Origin: Ecdyonurus torrentis
Taxonomy: Eukaryota; Arthropoda; Insecta; Ephemeroptera; Heptageniidae
NCBI GenBank assembly: GCA_949318235.1
Contig: OX439136.1
Span: 10,701,813-10,765,812 of the forward strand
Length of the DNA: 64,000 nt
Direction of reading: 5' to 3'
Shown here: one piece after another, positions 18,801 to 33,700 of the stretch
Position numbering within the stretch: the stretch's first letter is position 1
Layout: every line of letters begins with the position of its first letter
Translations under genes and position numbers: made by a program
Notes under the pieces: model-generated
Told to the model about the DNA's origin: nothing
The model's input: the letters and a program-made list of their open reading frames with translations, nothing else
The model's database searches: none

Positions 18801-19350
18801 GAGATATACACGTTTATTTTATCACTTTATATTACAAAAATTAACGTGGAACTTTTTTTCCAAATAAAAAAATGTCAGCTGTTAAAAAGTCCCTTTAAAA
18901 ATGGCGGAGAGAAAAGTTGGACTCTGATTGGTTGAAATTTTAAATAACATGAATATAGCTTTGATATTGATTTTACAATTAAAAGTGACCACAGTTGATG
19001 ACAATTTTTACTCAAATTTTAGTAATTTGCACAAAATTTCATAATTAAATATTATGCAATTACAAAATGAAAAATTTTCACCATAAAATCTTCATTTATT
19101 TTGAATCAAAAATTTGAAGCTATGTTCATTTTAATAGTTTTTGCAAAAAAACGAAACTGCGCATGCGTTAAAGTGGGTGGCGCAACTACAGCTGTTTTTC
19201 ATAAATGCATGCAAAAATAATTAATTTTATAGTTTTAATTAACTTGCCTACTAATATTAGCTATGTACATTATGGAATACAAAATTTTAAATATTGAAAT
19301 ATCATAATAAGTTTGAAAAGTGATAAATATATATTGATAACTGCCTAAAA
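18801..19350. promoter_or_regulatory. Putative bidirectional promoter between Trim23 and the RCC1-repeat gene
   Basis: This 550-bp gap separates two divergent start codons, and both genes have an in-frame stop just upstream of their ATG. Sites visible by eye: ATGGCGG in AAAATGGCGGAGAG (18901-18907), close to the YY1/Pho core; an inverted CCAAT box, GATTGG, at 18926-18931; and TGCGCATGCG (19158-19167), close to the NRF1/EWG palindrome. No clear TATA placement was found. These are motifs of broadly expressed, TATA-less, often bidirectional promoters. Motif identity is read directly; function is inferred. Confidence 0.6.
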
Positions 19351-22300
19351 ATGAGTGATGAAAATGGGAGCACGTTGAGCGCTAAAGAAAATCCATTATT
19401 TGATTTGGAATGTTTTTTAGTTGCTGGTGATATTCAACTATGTGCTAGAAGTGAAATTGGAAGACGTCAAATAATAGCTTTAGTTACTGGGTAAATATTT
19501 GAATTAATTAATTATTTCGTTAAAGCATTTAATGTGTGAAATATTTGTATACCGGGTCACATGGGTTATTGTGCTTCATACATACAAAAAGGTGCATATG
19601 TATGTATGATGTACACATTCACATGCGAGGAACCTGGTTTATATACAATGATATATGGATGTATGCACGGTATGTGTACCAGTATACATACATAATGTTG
19701 AAATTTATAAAAAGTAATTATGTAATGTATTTTTTATTTTATTTCTTTACAGATCCAGCGAATTGATCTTATACTATACAGTATTAGAACAACCCCTTCC
19801 AGTTGTAAAGCAAATACCATGGCTTTTAGATTCTAACAAAAATATTGTAGCAATTTGTTTTGATCCGTCAGGAACTTGGTTGCTTGTTGCAGGTAATTTT
19901 TTGTTAGGTTACTTTGTTACATTAGAAAGAAAAAAAAAACTTAGAAATTACAACATATTTTAAATTGTAACAAAACCAATGACACACATGAAGGACAAAG
20001 TAAAAATGTTAGGAATGTGACTACTTTTGGTTGCATAATATTATTTATGAAGTTAAATTAATAAATTGTAATGTGTGGTTTCTACAGTATAACTGCATGT
20101 TTGATAATTAAATATTTAGTTAAAGGCGTAGAACACCTTGAACAAAAAACTTGCCTAATATCCTAACATACCCAAATATCAACATTATTTTGGCCTAAGT
20201 CAATGATTTCTAATTTATTTTCCATTTACAAAATGTCTGTTGCGGGTTTACTACGTCACAGCTCACTTGTTTCCGCCCGCGTGGACCAGGCGAGCTGTGA
20301 CGTAATAAACCCGCAACTGACATTTTGTAACTGGAAAATAAATTAGAAATCAATGACTCCGGCCAAAATAATGTTGATATTTGGGTATGTTAGGATATTA
20401 GGCAAGTTTTTTGTTCAAGGTGTTCTACGTCTTTAAGTATAAATAGGAAATACAAAAATTGGTTTCAACTTTAGAAGACATGGGTTGCGATTTATCAAAG
20501 CACTTTAGGGCCTTAGAATTCCTAATCATAGTTAGAACTTCCAGGTTCCTAGCATTCTTAAGGCCTTCAGGCAATCTGTAAGTGCTTTTATTAGTTGTGG
20601 GTATTGTTTGTTTAACAGTTCATAAAGAATTACCAGTCTTTGACAATTTTGCTTATCAAAATTAATGTACATTTTTTTTTTTTTTGTTAATGATGCATGA
20701 TAGATAAATGGTATAGTTATATTTTAAAGCTCAAGACAGTGGTCAATTCTTATCGCATTTTAGGCACCGTCCCTGGGATAGCGTCCATAAAGTTAGCACA
20801 GTCCAAACTCTTATCGCTGCATTAAGGAAAAAGATAAGAAGGACCGCTGATCTAGGCTTAATGTTCTGAGGGTTTAAGTAGTTTATGAAACTAAAAATAC
20901 ATACATATAGTTAATTATGTTGGAAATGTATTCTGGTTGAATAGATAGGTATATTCATTAAAAAATTTAGCAACGTCTTGCAATAAAAACTTTTTAATAC
21001 ACAATAATTGCATTCAAACCTTTTAAGTTTTTGTCAGGAGAATAAAAATCTAATTCTCAATAAAACTAATACTTAATTTGTAAAGAAAAAAAAAAAAAAG
21101 CTTAGCCTATACTAGAATATTTTTCATTGTTGTTAACCTGATTGGTGGGTTTAGTGCTAAAAACAAAAACAAGTTTGATTGGGTTATTTTATACCTATAA
21201 ATAAATTTTATTAGTCAAAAGATTATTAGGAAAATACAGTATATATTTTTAAATAAATCCCAAATAAGTTTGCATGAATAAACCATTGTCTAAAAGTGAA
21301 TGATTTTATTTATTTACAGTATTATTATTATTTTTTACTCTTACTCAAAATTGATTGTGCCGCAAAATTTTTGATGCAAAAAAAGTTACAACCAAATGAG
21401 TACATATCAACGTTGTTCCACTATATTGGCCGATGTCCACTGTCCACTTAACCTTGAAAAATATTTTTTCCTGCAAATACCTGAAATGGGGGGGGGGGGG
21501 GGAGGGGGGAGAAGAAGGTTGATCTGGCAAAATTTATTTTTTCATGGTTAAGTAAACATCCGCCAATAGAGCGGAACAACATCGTTTTGTAAATATACCG
21601 TAATTCACGTTGTCAATTAATATTTATTTCCCAGGCTGTGATGGTTCACTCTACGTGGTTCCTGCGCTGTCATTGGTTGACCCTACAGCTGCATTAGATC
21701 ATAGATGGCGTGCTGGTGACTTAACAGAACTACCCCTGACATGTGGTTTATCAAGACCTACCCCTGCCTCTGTCATCTGGTGGCATAATCTTGACGGACA
21801 GCACGTTGCTATTCTTGGCTCTGCCCAAGGACAAATATGTTTTGTCAGTCTTACATCGGGAGCAGATTTAGGACGAACTTCAATATCAGATCAGATTTCT
21901 TATATGAATTTATGTCAAGATAATAATCTAGACTCAGTTTTTCTGCTGGTAAGTACAGTAAAAAAAAAAAAAAAAAAAAAAAAAAAGTTGATAATTTTTT
22001 CTAATAAAAAAACTCCCTGAAACTCACAATTAATTTGATGGTAAAATATATTACCACAACCTTGAGTACTGTACTGTACATAGTTTTTGCGTACATCATT
22101 GCACAACAAATATTAATTTCAAAATATAGGGGCTTGCATTTTTTTTTCCTTTCAGCTCAGTAAAGTGCTAGGCATGTTTTTGCGTAAATCTCAAGATGAA
22201 TAAAAATTATTATTATTATTATTTTTTTTTTAATTATTTTTTTAGTAAGTAATGAACTAATGATTACTTAAAAAGTTAAACAGCTATAATGCCTAGTATA

Positions 22301-22657
22301 AAGAGTAAAAAATAAATAAAAATAAAGTACTTTGCTACTAACCTGTTTCTAACGTGATATTATGTTATCAGATCACCAGTCCTGACCACACTCAATGGAA
22401 GCTGACTCTAGAACAACGCTCTACTGGTTATTGCTGGCCACTAGAGCGCTCAGCACTGGACATGGGTCTGGACGCAGATGCTCTACCAGGGACGTGCTTG
22501 GTGCCTCTGCCTGCACGCTCACGACTACAAGGACTGAAGCAATTGTCAGTAGAAAAACTGGCAAATCTGAAGCAGAAGCTGGCAGAAACTAGAAACAAAG
22601 GAGGGTCCTTTATCAAGAAAGGTAAAGTTAATTTTTATGCTTTAGTCTTTTTGTTCC

Positions 22658-22695
<38 letters not shown>

Positions 22696-24300
22696 AAGAA
22701 AATTTAATGCAAAATAAAAAAATTAAGCTGACATAGACACCTTGTGGGAGAAAAAACTGATTTCTAACCTAGAGTATAATAAATGTGTATGTGGTTCTTA
22801 AAATAAGGTTATGTAATAGCTGATACTTAATTACCTAAGAGCAAAGCATGTGGTCTAGTTTTGCAGTGCAAATACTGAAGCCAAGCCAAACATTTAAATG
22901 CCATAGACAGCTATTTTTGTCTTACTGGACTTCATTCTTTCTCTCACAAGATGGCCTTATCAGCTTAGATAAGCAGTCTTTGTACTGTCAAATCTTCAGT
23001 ATTATTATGTTCATAAAAGTAAAATAACTATGTGTATGTAAATATTTTAGACTCCAGCAGTGAAGAAATGGGCATGATGCGTCGTGTAGGAAGTACATTA
23101 CATGAGAATACAGAGTCTGAAGGTCAAGGTCCTAGTCCTGAAAGAGTGACCTCTGACCTTGGGTTCTTTGCACCTCAGTATGCAAGAGGTCGCTATCTAC
23201 TTTCTGCCTATTACCCTGGCACACAGCTGCTCAAGGTGGGTCTGACTATGGTTACACAAAAGTGGAAAATCAACAGACTTTTTATATTTTTAATTATTAC
23301 CGGTATAAATTTTGCATTTGTTCATGATTTAAAAAAAAATGCCCATAAATTGTAAACTTTTGCTTTCTCTATTACAAAACTAATAGGTTGGTTCAATTTG
23401 AACAAAAGCTGTTTAGACTTTTAGACTGCTAACTTATTAAAATACATGGTGCCCAACAAAACCATTTCGGTCCCAATTATTTATCAAAAAAAAAAGAAAA
23501 TACTGTAACTAAGTCAAGAATAAGGATAGTTAAAAAAAAATCATTACATAGCTATATAATGAGGAAACACATGGTCGTAATGCAAACATAGGCCACGGAA
23601 AAATTTATAGGTAATAAAAGGAAGGCAAAAATTGGGTTGAAACAAGCCCATCCTAGAAAACAAAATACAGTGTTTTACAATTAAAGCATGTTATATGGAA
23701 ATTTATAGTAAGAGAAAATTTTAAATAATATTATTATTTTGCATAATTGTTTCCTTTTCTTTACAGACTTGTAGTTGTGAAATTTACTATTTCTATAAAA
23801 TTCTTATAATTTGTAATTCTAATTATTTTATTGAATGATCAGATTCTACCAGTAAATATGACAGACGAGCCTCTATTTCTACACAAACTGCCTCCCAACT
23901 GTGCCAGACTCTTATACACAGACAGATTTCTCTTTGTCTCGGACAAGGAGGGACAGAGTCTATCCATTGTATCGAGCCAACTGTCTGAGATGAGACCTGA
24001 TAGAGATAAGGTGTGATATTTTATGTGATATATAAAGTATCTGTTTTATTAATAATGTGCATTGAAGCATGTCAGGGTTAAAAAAAAAAAAAGGTTTAAC
24101 ATAAATTTTATACCTTATTTTTGTGTTTGGAAAACTTTTTTTTTTTTGTATATGTAGCATAATGTTATCATAATGCAAACTTTGAGTTGCAAATTTTTAA
24201 AATGTAAAACCCATAAAGCCCCATGTTACTTTAAATGTTTTTTTTCCCCTCCCTTATCTGAACGCTGAAGGTAACAGGTAAAATTGTTATCATTAGTAAA

Positions 24301-24353
<53 letters not shown>

Positions 24354-25931
24354 GCGGCTAGCTTTATATTAAAGGAACTCTATAAAAACATGTATTTTTT
24401 TTATGTATTTCAACCCTTCTTTATTTAATTTTTTTATATATTTCAGGAACACAATGCCGATTCTATTATCCAAATATTTGAACTAGAAGGAGATGAACGT
24501 ATAGTTGACGTATACAAACGTACAGAGAGTAACTACTATGGTGCACAAAGAGATGATAGTAGAGGTGGAAGTGAACCTAGGGAAGGACAACGTAAATTAC
24601 CAGGAGGAATGACAGCTCCTTCTAGTTCTGATAGAGCCAGCTATAGTCAAGGAAAGAGTTCTGAATTTACTCTACCACAATCTATCAAAGATATTAAGAT
24701 AGAAGCTCCTCAAGTAGATACATGTGTTGTTGTTACTAATAAAGCTGTTTATGAAGTTAAACTGAGGTAAGAAAGAATCTGTCTCAGATTAGGAAATATT
24801 AAATTAACAGTAAAATAATACTTAAAGGTGTAAAACACCTTGAACAAAAAAGTTGTTTAATATCCTAACAAACCTGAAAATCAACATTGATTTGTCTGGA
24901 GTTTTCTCCACTATTTTGCATCAAATTTGTTAATTTTATTTAGTTATATAACAACATTAATTTTGCAGACAAGCTCCTGCAGAAGTTTTCATGGAGTTGG
25001 CACTAGAGAAAGAAGAGTTAGAAAAGGCAGAGAAGTTAGCCTTGTTGTTTGGCCTAAATGTACGGCAGCTCTTGGAGGCTGCTGGAGATCTCAAGTTGGC
25101 TGCCAGGCAGTTTCCTCAAGCTGTCACACTTTATAAACTGTCCAGAGTAAGGAGCATGCTTTTTGTTTTATAATTAAGACTTTTGAAAGGGATCCTGGCA
25201 AAGCTGCCACTTTCTTTTCAAAGCAACATCACCTTTGATATTAAGTTTATGGTGTCCAAGTGTGTAGTTTTGGAGATTTACTCATAACTCAAACACTCAA
25301 TTTTCAAGACAGTTAATATCAGTATTTTAGCTGTACTAGTATATTTGCTAAATTACTGTATATAAAGATATCAATATTGAGTTTAGGATTAATTAGTAAA
25401 TAGTAAATTTTTAAGAAATTTTTTATTTTATTTACTGTAAAAGAAAGTTTCCATCACCTTCAATTTTCTTAAAAAAAAAAAATAATAATAATAATAATAA
25501 ATAAATAAAAAACAACAACTTTAAAACCTAGTACAGTACATTTAAAGCATGTCACAGTTAAAATTGAAAATGTTGATATATTTCTAGTGTCGTCACTTGA
25601 AAAGTGTGCTAAAGTTTGCCATGTCCGGCCACTCAGCTGAACTACTAGGTTATGTGGAAGTCCTACTGACAGCAACAGATGTGGACCTATCTGTCTCAGA
25701 GAAAATGCACCTCTCTAACTTGGCAATGATGAGTCATGTAGAACAGGTGTTGAGACATTCAGGTTACAAGGCAAAGAATTTGCTCAAGAAATTCATGTGA
25801 GTAAACTTTGGTACAGTATTTAATAGAAAATAGAATAATTATGTATATTATATAATTACTAACCCCCATAAGTTGCAACACTAACTAGTTAAACTATAGT
25901 TCAGTTGTTAGTTTGATTGTTGCAACAATGT

Positions 25932-25962
<31 letters not shown>

Positions 25963-27050
25963 AACTAGAGATTGCAGCGTACGACCCTTATGGATAAAAC
26001 TGGTCTAAGGCCATGAGCATGGTCTGATGCTGTTTTATAATATGGTGCCTTTGATGTGTGAGAACGTGATATGCTAGGTAGTATATCGATGTTTACCCGT
26101 CAAAGTGAACGAACTACACTTTACAAATTTCACTCAAAATGAATGATCTGCGTTTGGCGCTTCTACGCGAGAACGCCATCATGAGAACTAGATGGGAGAA
26201 TTTTTAATTTGTAAAGTGTAGTTCATTCACTTCGACGGGTAAGCATCAATATACAGTAATATTTTAATGACTCAGGACTCAGTATCCCCATTCCTAATTA
26301 TCTATTTTATCTAGCATTCATCTAAGGTAGAATATTTGGTTCCAAGTCCCAATTTACTATATAAAGTAGAGGATATTTGGTTTTATTAATTTTCAATTCA
26401 ACATGCTTTAATCTATAATATTTTCTATTATTTTTCAAAACATATTATAATATTATTATACACAATTACTTATGTTAATTAGTACAGAAATGTCTGAAAT
26501 TTTGTAATACATAAAAGTTTTAATTGATTTTGAAAGTTGATGTTATTTAAATTTGTTGACAGGCATTTGCTAAGAAACAATCTACACTATGATGAGACCC
26601 TAGCAGTGAATGTATCAGGTCAAACTGGACTGTGGGATATTGTACTATTTCTCTCATCTCATCGTGGCCTTAGACCTGAAGTCTTGGACATTTTGCTCAA
26701 GATTGTAGCCTCGTTGAATGAGGCTTCAAGAAGAAGTGGTGCAATCATCAAACCTATATCTTTTCATGGCAGTATTGAATGTGAGTATGCCCCTGAATTT
26801 TTTGATCCTTAATTTGAATCTATATGTTTCTTATTACAGTAAATTCTTGATTTTCTAAACATTGTGAATTTTTTTAATTGTGCGAGAAATGAGAAACTTT
26901 ATTGACCCAGGCAGTTACCAAACAAATAAAGTTAAAACAAGAGTTGGTCTAATAAATAAATGCTAATTGTCTTTAAAATTCTTGAGTCTGTTGTAGCAAT
27001 TAATATAGGTATTTGAATGTAGATTGTAGACCCTTTGGATTTTGTAAATT

Positions 27051-27098
<48 letters not shown>

Positions 27099-30000
27099 GC
27101 CACATGTTAATACTTCTTGTTAATTTCTCTCATAAGAATAATATTCAAAATTCAGCAAATTTGGCATGAACATTTTAATGTTAAACATTTGAACCTAAGT
27201 TGTGTGTAGAATGAATGGGTCTTTTGTAATTTCACAAAATTAAGAGTTTACTGTACGTATAATACTGTACAGTATATTTTTATGTTGAATACACTAAGGA
27301 ATGTATATCTAAAGCACAGTCCTCCTTTTCTCTTCTGTTTTCCTATATCATGTTATAGATCTTTCATCACACCATTTATCTTTCTATTTCTGTCTAATGC
27401 AAGATTCACAACTCCATTACAAAAGGGAAAAAAAAAATACGTAAATAAATAATTGTAGTGCCTAATTTAAGTAACACTAACTGTGAAAAATGTACAATGT
27501 TTTAATTGTTCTATGATGCCACTATAATCCTTGCATTAGGTATGGAATTTCAATAACATATTGCACTTATTCCCACAACAATTTCTATGAAAATCATCAA
27601 TTTGCTGTAGTACAGATTATGAAGTTTTCTCTTGTAATTTCAGATGGTATGTGGCTGTGCTTAAGTGACCCTGAGTTACTCCAAGCCTTACTGATCAAAC
27701 CTAAAGCATGCAAGGCTCATATGAACTTCATTGGTGGAATGTTACCAACACTTAACCCTGATATCTTGGAGGTACATATTATTTGATACATTATATTTTT
27801 ATTTTATTTATTTTTTTAGAGTTAAAGATGTAGAACACCTTAAACAAAAAACATGTCTAATATCCTAACATATCTAAATATGAACGTTGATTTGGCCGGA
27901 GTCATTGATTTCTACTTTATTTTCCATTCACAAAATGGCAGCTGCAGGTTTGTGACGTCACAGCGCACTAGTCCAAGTGCAAGGACACAGGCAAGCTGAG
28001 ACGTTATAAACCAGTAGCTGCTAATTTGTAAATAGAAAATAAATTAGAAATCCATGACTCTGGCTAAATCAACGTTCATATTTAGGTATGTTAGGATATA
28101 AGACATGTTTTTTTGTTCAAGGTGTTCTACGCCTTTAACATTATTTACATTTTAATGGTCTTTATATTGATATTTTCAGACTTACAAATATAAGAAAGCT
28201 AAAGTTAAGGATAGAAATTCCACGTTAGAAGTTTTATGGAGAAGTTGAGGTCTCACGTGGCACAGAGTTTAGTACTTCAGTGTTGTAGTCCTAAAAAAAT
28301 GCCAGGTGGGACGCTCTTATATGGGTCCAGAACATAATACGGGGGGTAAGGGGGCCGCGCCCCCCTTTAGCCCGCGAAATTTTTTAATGCCACGCCCATT
28401 TTTTAGAAAAATAATACAAAAATTATGTAATATAGTTAAAATTTATACTGACCAAATTTTTATTAATAACGCATCAAAATCGACACGAAAGCTACGATTT
28501 AAATTTTTTTTTTCAATACAAAGATTCATTTTTATTATTTTTATTTGATTTTATAACTGCCCACTCGATGATGTTGGGGGGCTATTGCGTGCAACGGGCT
28601 CATACTGGCCCACCCCGGCCCACCCCACACCTAGGTCCTCTCCTGAGCGGTGACAGACGCGACCCCGGGCCCTGAAACCGTATACGATTCAAGGTCGGAT
28701 GCCCAATAATTATTATTAGATACGTGAATTATGTTTTTGGGCACTGAATATTCATACATTGAGGATTGAGGTTATGTTAATATTGAATCTATATAAAAAA
28801 AAAATGTAGTTAAGAACGTTATGTATGTTTCTTTTTCCAATGAAAAAGAAAAAAAAAATGTATAAAATATGAAATATATTATAGCCTTTCAAGATTAACA
28901 AGCAGCAATATTTTTTTATTGTGCGTTTTTTTATTGTGCTTCGTATACGAACTATTTAAATGCATAAGAAAAATTCCAAAATCTAAGAACAGTACATCAA
29001 ATTAATAATTTAAACTTGATTACACATCTCCAGTTAAGCTCCTAGAGAAAACAAACCTCCTGTCCTTTTTTTCGATATGCGTTCCATAATTATTTTCTAT
29101 TAACTTGACAATAAAGGTTTACTCTGAGAATTCAAATAATAATAAAAAAAAAAAGCCAAGTAAGTTATGTGTAAATTTCTGGATAAACCGAAACTGCATA
29201 ATAATAATAAAGTGATGAAAATAAAACTTTGTTATAGAAAGAAAATTTGCGAGCGTAGCGAGCAAATTTTTTTAGTAATTTCAACCAATTAAACAGCAAA
29301 ATTAGTCAGGAAATTTACAAATTAGGGCACATTTTGTCAAGAAATCCGTCCCACCGCGTTCCCCTGGAAATTTTCCAGGTGGGACGGTCCTAGCTTTTTT
29401 TTTTTGCCAGGTAGGACGCCGTCCCACCGCGTTCCCTTAGGACTACAACCCTGTTACAGTATATAATGTTTGTATAACTGAGAGCTTCTTTGATTGATAA
29501 TGTCATTACAATGACAAAAGCTTGCAGTTTTACAAACATTATTAAACTATAACTCTGTGCCACGTGAGAACTCATCATAAAACTTCTACTGTGGTAAGGC
29601 CGTTGCTGGTATTTCTATCCTTAACTTATATATTCATCCTAATTGCAATTTTTCCCCCTTACATTGAACAATATAAGAAAGTGACAGACATCACTCAGTT
29701 AAAAGTGTAAACTTGTCAACCTAGTAACAAGTTTAACATTACAATTAGAACAAAATCGCAGGTCGATGCCTCCGCATTAAAAGCGAGCATCTACACTTTC
29801 CAAATTTCCAAAAATGACTATCTACTCTTTCCGCCAATGAGCATCTGCAATGTTAAGTTTATGGCTGCTAGTCAAGTTACAGTGCTGCTCGGAAAGTGTA
29901 GATATTCGTTTTGTCGGAAATCTGGAAAGTGTAGATGCTTGCTTTTGACGCGAAGGTATCAAGGTGTGATAAATAACTTCACTTTTGATCACCTGGAATT

Positions 30001-30705
30001 TGTTATGTAATATGTATTCAGGTATCTAGCCTGTAGTTACATATCCTATTATCATATTTCAGAGATTGGCTGGTTTGTATAATCCGTCCTCTCCAGTATT
30101 GCGTATGTTCTTGAGAAAAATCTTATCTCGCAGACAAAGATTATACAGCAGTGGATCTGGAGGAGCTTTCTCACATTTAGAATCTCTGGACTACTCGGAA
30201 CCTGTAAGTAATTGAGCATAATATGTTATGTAATCAAAGAAAGGGTAGGGGAAACCAACAAGTGCCTCACTGCGATGAGGTCCGTAGCTTGGCGAACGTC
30301 TTGATGGTACAGTTTTCACAAATATTTGCAAGTTTACTAAGACATTTTGAGGGCAACAGCCCTCTTCTTCAGTTGCTTAGTCATAGTTGCTTCATTCATA
30401 GTCATACTCTAAGCAAGAGGGCTGTTGCCTTTGAAACGTCTTAGTAAACTTGTAAATATCTGTGTAACCTGCGCCATCAAGACTTTCACCAAGCTATAGA
30501 CCTCATCGCAGTAAGGCGCTTGTTGGTTTCTCCTATATTTTCTTTGATTATATATTCAAACCGAAATGGTTAACTCTTTTCTCTTTCCTAATTAATTATT
30601 CATAATAATAAAAGAAAAGTAAACAAATTGTAGGGTAGCCTTTTTTAGAGCATTCGATACGCCTATGTACTTGGAAAATTACAGTTGATAGAGAAAGGTG
30701 TTAGA

Positions 30706-30739
<34 letters not shown>

Positions 30740-33700
30740 GGTGAGGTCATTTTGTATCTTACACAATTGAAGTAATCCCCAGTTCATTTAATTTGGATTT
30801 TTTTTTATTATTACCTATTTATTAGCCTTTTTTTTGCATAGGTACAAATTTTTTTTATAGGGTGTAAGTTTTTATGATAAAAAGACACAAAAACGTCTAA
30901 ATAATGCATTAAAGTCGTCGTCGTCGTCGTCTTTTTTTTTTTTTTTTGGGGGGGGGGGGGGGGTAGTTATTGTGCTCTATTTGGTATCTGATTTTCATAT
31001 ATGGAAGGCTCATATTTTTTATAGTAAAATAAATCAATTTAGTAAAATTATACTGAATAGATTTATTATTTTTTAAGTTATGATATCTTTCTCATGACAG
31101 GTTGCAAAATACGTAATTGATATTCTTTTTAAAAATGTATTTGGTGCAATAAGTCATGAGACTAAATTAAAGGTTGAATTGTATTTTAGGAGGAGAACCC
31201 AGTACCAGTGCAAGAAATGATTGAGCTGTTCATCTACATTCTTCTACATATGATTAGAAAACAATGCATGGCTCCAACTTACATGCCTAATCTCATGGAA
31301 CATGTCAAGTTGCCTTCTACTGGTGTGGTATGTCATTCTGTAACATTTATTTTTGATGCTATGAAATCTGACTACAGTATTAAGAAAATAACATTTTTTA
31401 CCCATAGTTTTAGTTAGCATTATTGTTAATAAAAATATAATAACCCAAATGTAGGCTAGTATTTTAACTTCTGACTTTGTTAGAGTTAAGAGGCACTATG
31501 GGCTATTATGATAATATTAATGCCTTTACTAGTAACCTCTACTTTGGCTCAACCAAGAGCATTGTTTTGGTGTTACAAAAAGAAGAAGAAGCAAGAAATA
31601 ACAATATAAATTTCTCTTAAAGGCATAGACAACATGAAAACATATGCATTTACATCACAAAACACTTGATGGAACTTACATAAATAATTTTAGTTGGTCT
31701 CAAAACCCAACTGTAGCGCCGTAGCAGTGATCAGAAAATGTTGATTTATGCAACCCGCACAACATTTTCATACTAGTTTTTGCCTGTATATGATGTCATA
31801 TACAGGAATATTGCATACTTTACATTTTTTTCAAGCTCTTTTGTGGGGCCACCTTTGCATTCTGGTAAAAATTATCAGCATTTTTGTAGATCCCATTTTG
31901 TGTTTAGAACATGTTGTTTTATGTGTTCTATGCCTTTAAAGTAAGGTCTCGCAATGGGGTATAGGTAGAGTGGTATCAAGTTTTAGAATGTGACCTATAA
32001 GTAAAAATGACTAACTTGTAAGTAAGTTTGCCGAGCTACCATGGGGCTACAGAAAGGCTTTGAGAGGCATCATATTTGAGTCAATGAACAGTTCATATCA
32101 TTATCCAACATTGAAAAAGCCATGTTGTAACTACTGAACTTCCTCTTTAAATTTAATAATACATTACGTAGTACGCGATGTGACTTATATTTCTGGTTAA
32201 CTTTTAATTTTGGTTAAATAATGATACAAGAAACATCATGTAAATTCATCTTAACTTTATCGTTACGCTGGTCTTAAGCAATGAGTCACGAGTTACCATT
32301 ATGTAGTTGCTAGCTTATTTATTTGTTTTTATCTATCTGATATTGCAGTGTCTTCACCATAACAAATATCTGCTTTCATTTATAACAACATGCATAAGTT
32401 CGTTCTAAAATTTTGTAATTACTGATGTTAATAATTAATTACTGTACAGGACACTGATGGGTCAGTGGAGGTGAGGCCACTACAACCAAAACTTGTAAGT
32501 GCAGGTTTTGCTCATGCAGGAGTCATCAGGAATGGAGCTCTTATCATGTGGGGTAATGCAGTGCAAGGTTGCCTAGGTGAGTCATTGAGATTTGTGTATT
32601 TTGTATCAATTGCTCATTAAATTTAATAAAATAATACAATAACTATCGTGGTTGTCATAATATAAAGAAAATAATATTTAAAAAAAAATAAAAAAAATAA
32701 TAAATAAAATAAATATCTCCGCTTTAGCAAGCTGTATAATAGAAGGTGGTGTAGTTTGCCTAGGTAGCATCAGGTATGAAACGTCACACAAGGTGAATCA
32801 AAACAAGAGGGGAAATTTTTTGTCCCTCCTCCTCTTCCAGGTACATAATGTATTGTACCTGAGAGACCACGTGGCTCTGTTTACAGTCACCTTGTATGGC
32901 GTATGTCAAAATTCAAAGTTTTACGAAGGAAACTGAGTTCTGATGACAGTAAAAGGGTGAATTATGCCACCTTACTACTAGCAAGATTTTCACCTAACTA
33001 TGGGACTCTGCACTATAGTTATGTCCTTGCTGGTTTTCTTATGTATCATTTTCTTTCAAATTTATCATATCTAACCACAGTGGTTCACTTTCCTTGATAT
33101 CATCATCAATTTTACATCAGATTTGTGTACGCTAGATCAACAACCAGTTAATGTTATGATTTCTGATTCCAGGCCACGGACCCAGCATGAATAGATATGG
33201 CACACCTCAAAGGATGGGTTTCTTCCCGGCAATGAGGATAGAAGTATTGAGTGTAGCATGTGGAAAAAACCATACATTAGCTCTCACGACTAATGGGGTA
33301 TGTCTTTGATACTTTTAGTGAAGTGGATAAATTAAAATGGAAAATATTTTGATCTTTTAAACCTAATCTAATTTATTTATGAAATAAACTGAGTAGTAGA
33401 AAACTAATATTTTCAAACTGTTGAATTTAAATATGAAAGCTTGTACTGTAATGTACTGTAATTGAACTGTAAATGTTCTTTTGGATTAATGTAAAATATG
33501 TTTGTGTGGCGTAGGTTTACTCCTGGGGTTCTAGTCAGTTTGGACAGCTAGGTGTTGGTAAAACAGGCCAGAGTCCACATCCAAGAATGGTCGAGACACT
33601 TGCTACTCAGAGAATTGTTGCTATTTCTGCTGGACAGTACCATTCGTTGGCACTTACTGAGCAAGGAAGGTAAGTGTAGAGGCTATCTAATAATAATAAT

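Larger units (their letters stand above)
19351..24766 (+). other. N-terminal propeller-like region of the RCC1-repeat protein (exons 1-7)
   Basis: Residues about 1-506. Repeated short beta-type segments end in small residues and Trp/Gly: ICFDPSGTWLLVAGCDG, SVIWWHNLDGQHVAILG, and later RLLYTDRFLFVSDKEGQ, where a WD40-like or Vps-type propeller strand set is expected. Classical WD dipeptides are scarce, so I call it propeller-like only. Exon 7 adds a low-complexity Ser/Gly/Arg-rich loop (about residues 430-470) before CVVVTNKAVYEVKLR, which looks like a last blade. HPS5 and several HOPS/CORVET subunits also start with a propeller followed by a helical solenoid, hence the comparison. Confidence 0.55.
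24969..31327 (+). other. Helical (solenoid-like) middle of the RCC1-repeat protein (exons 8-13)
   Basis: Residues about 507-843 are almost wholly helical in character: ELALEKEELEKAEKLALLF, NVRQLLEAAGDLKLAARQF, QAVTLYKLSRCRHLKSVLK, then EVLDILLKIVASLNEASRR and MIELFIYILLHMIRKQ. Helix pairs of this kind occur in clathrin-heavy-chain/Vps-type alpha-solenoids of membrane-coat and tethering proteins. The exon 9/10 junction splits ATG across AT|GTGAGT and CAG|G, restoring KKFMHLLRNN. Exon 11 and 12 boundaries are in phase and give NPDILE|RLAGLYNPS. Confidence 0.55.

Noticed and set aside
24304..24352. Long poly(A)/poly(T) runs as retrotransposon tails
   Set aside because: No element body, target duplication or reverse-transcriptase frame was found beside any of them.
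28306..28548. Frame inside the nested transposon
   Set aside because: Low complexity, no transposase motifs; it lies in a non-autonomous element.
32903..33097. Open frame whose peptide resembles one on the minus strand at 42720-42932 (shared LARFSPNY)
   Set aside because: Both lie in copies of the same foldback family in opposite orientation; no start context, splice support or known family. The similarity is nucleotide repeat similarity.
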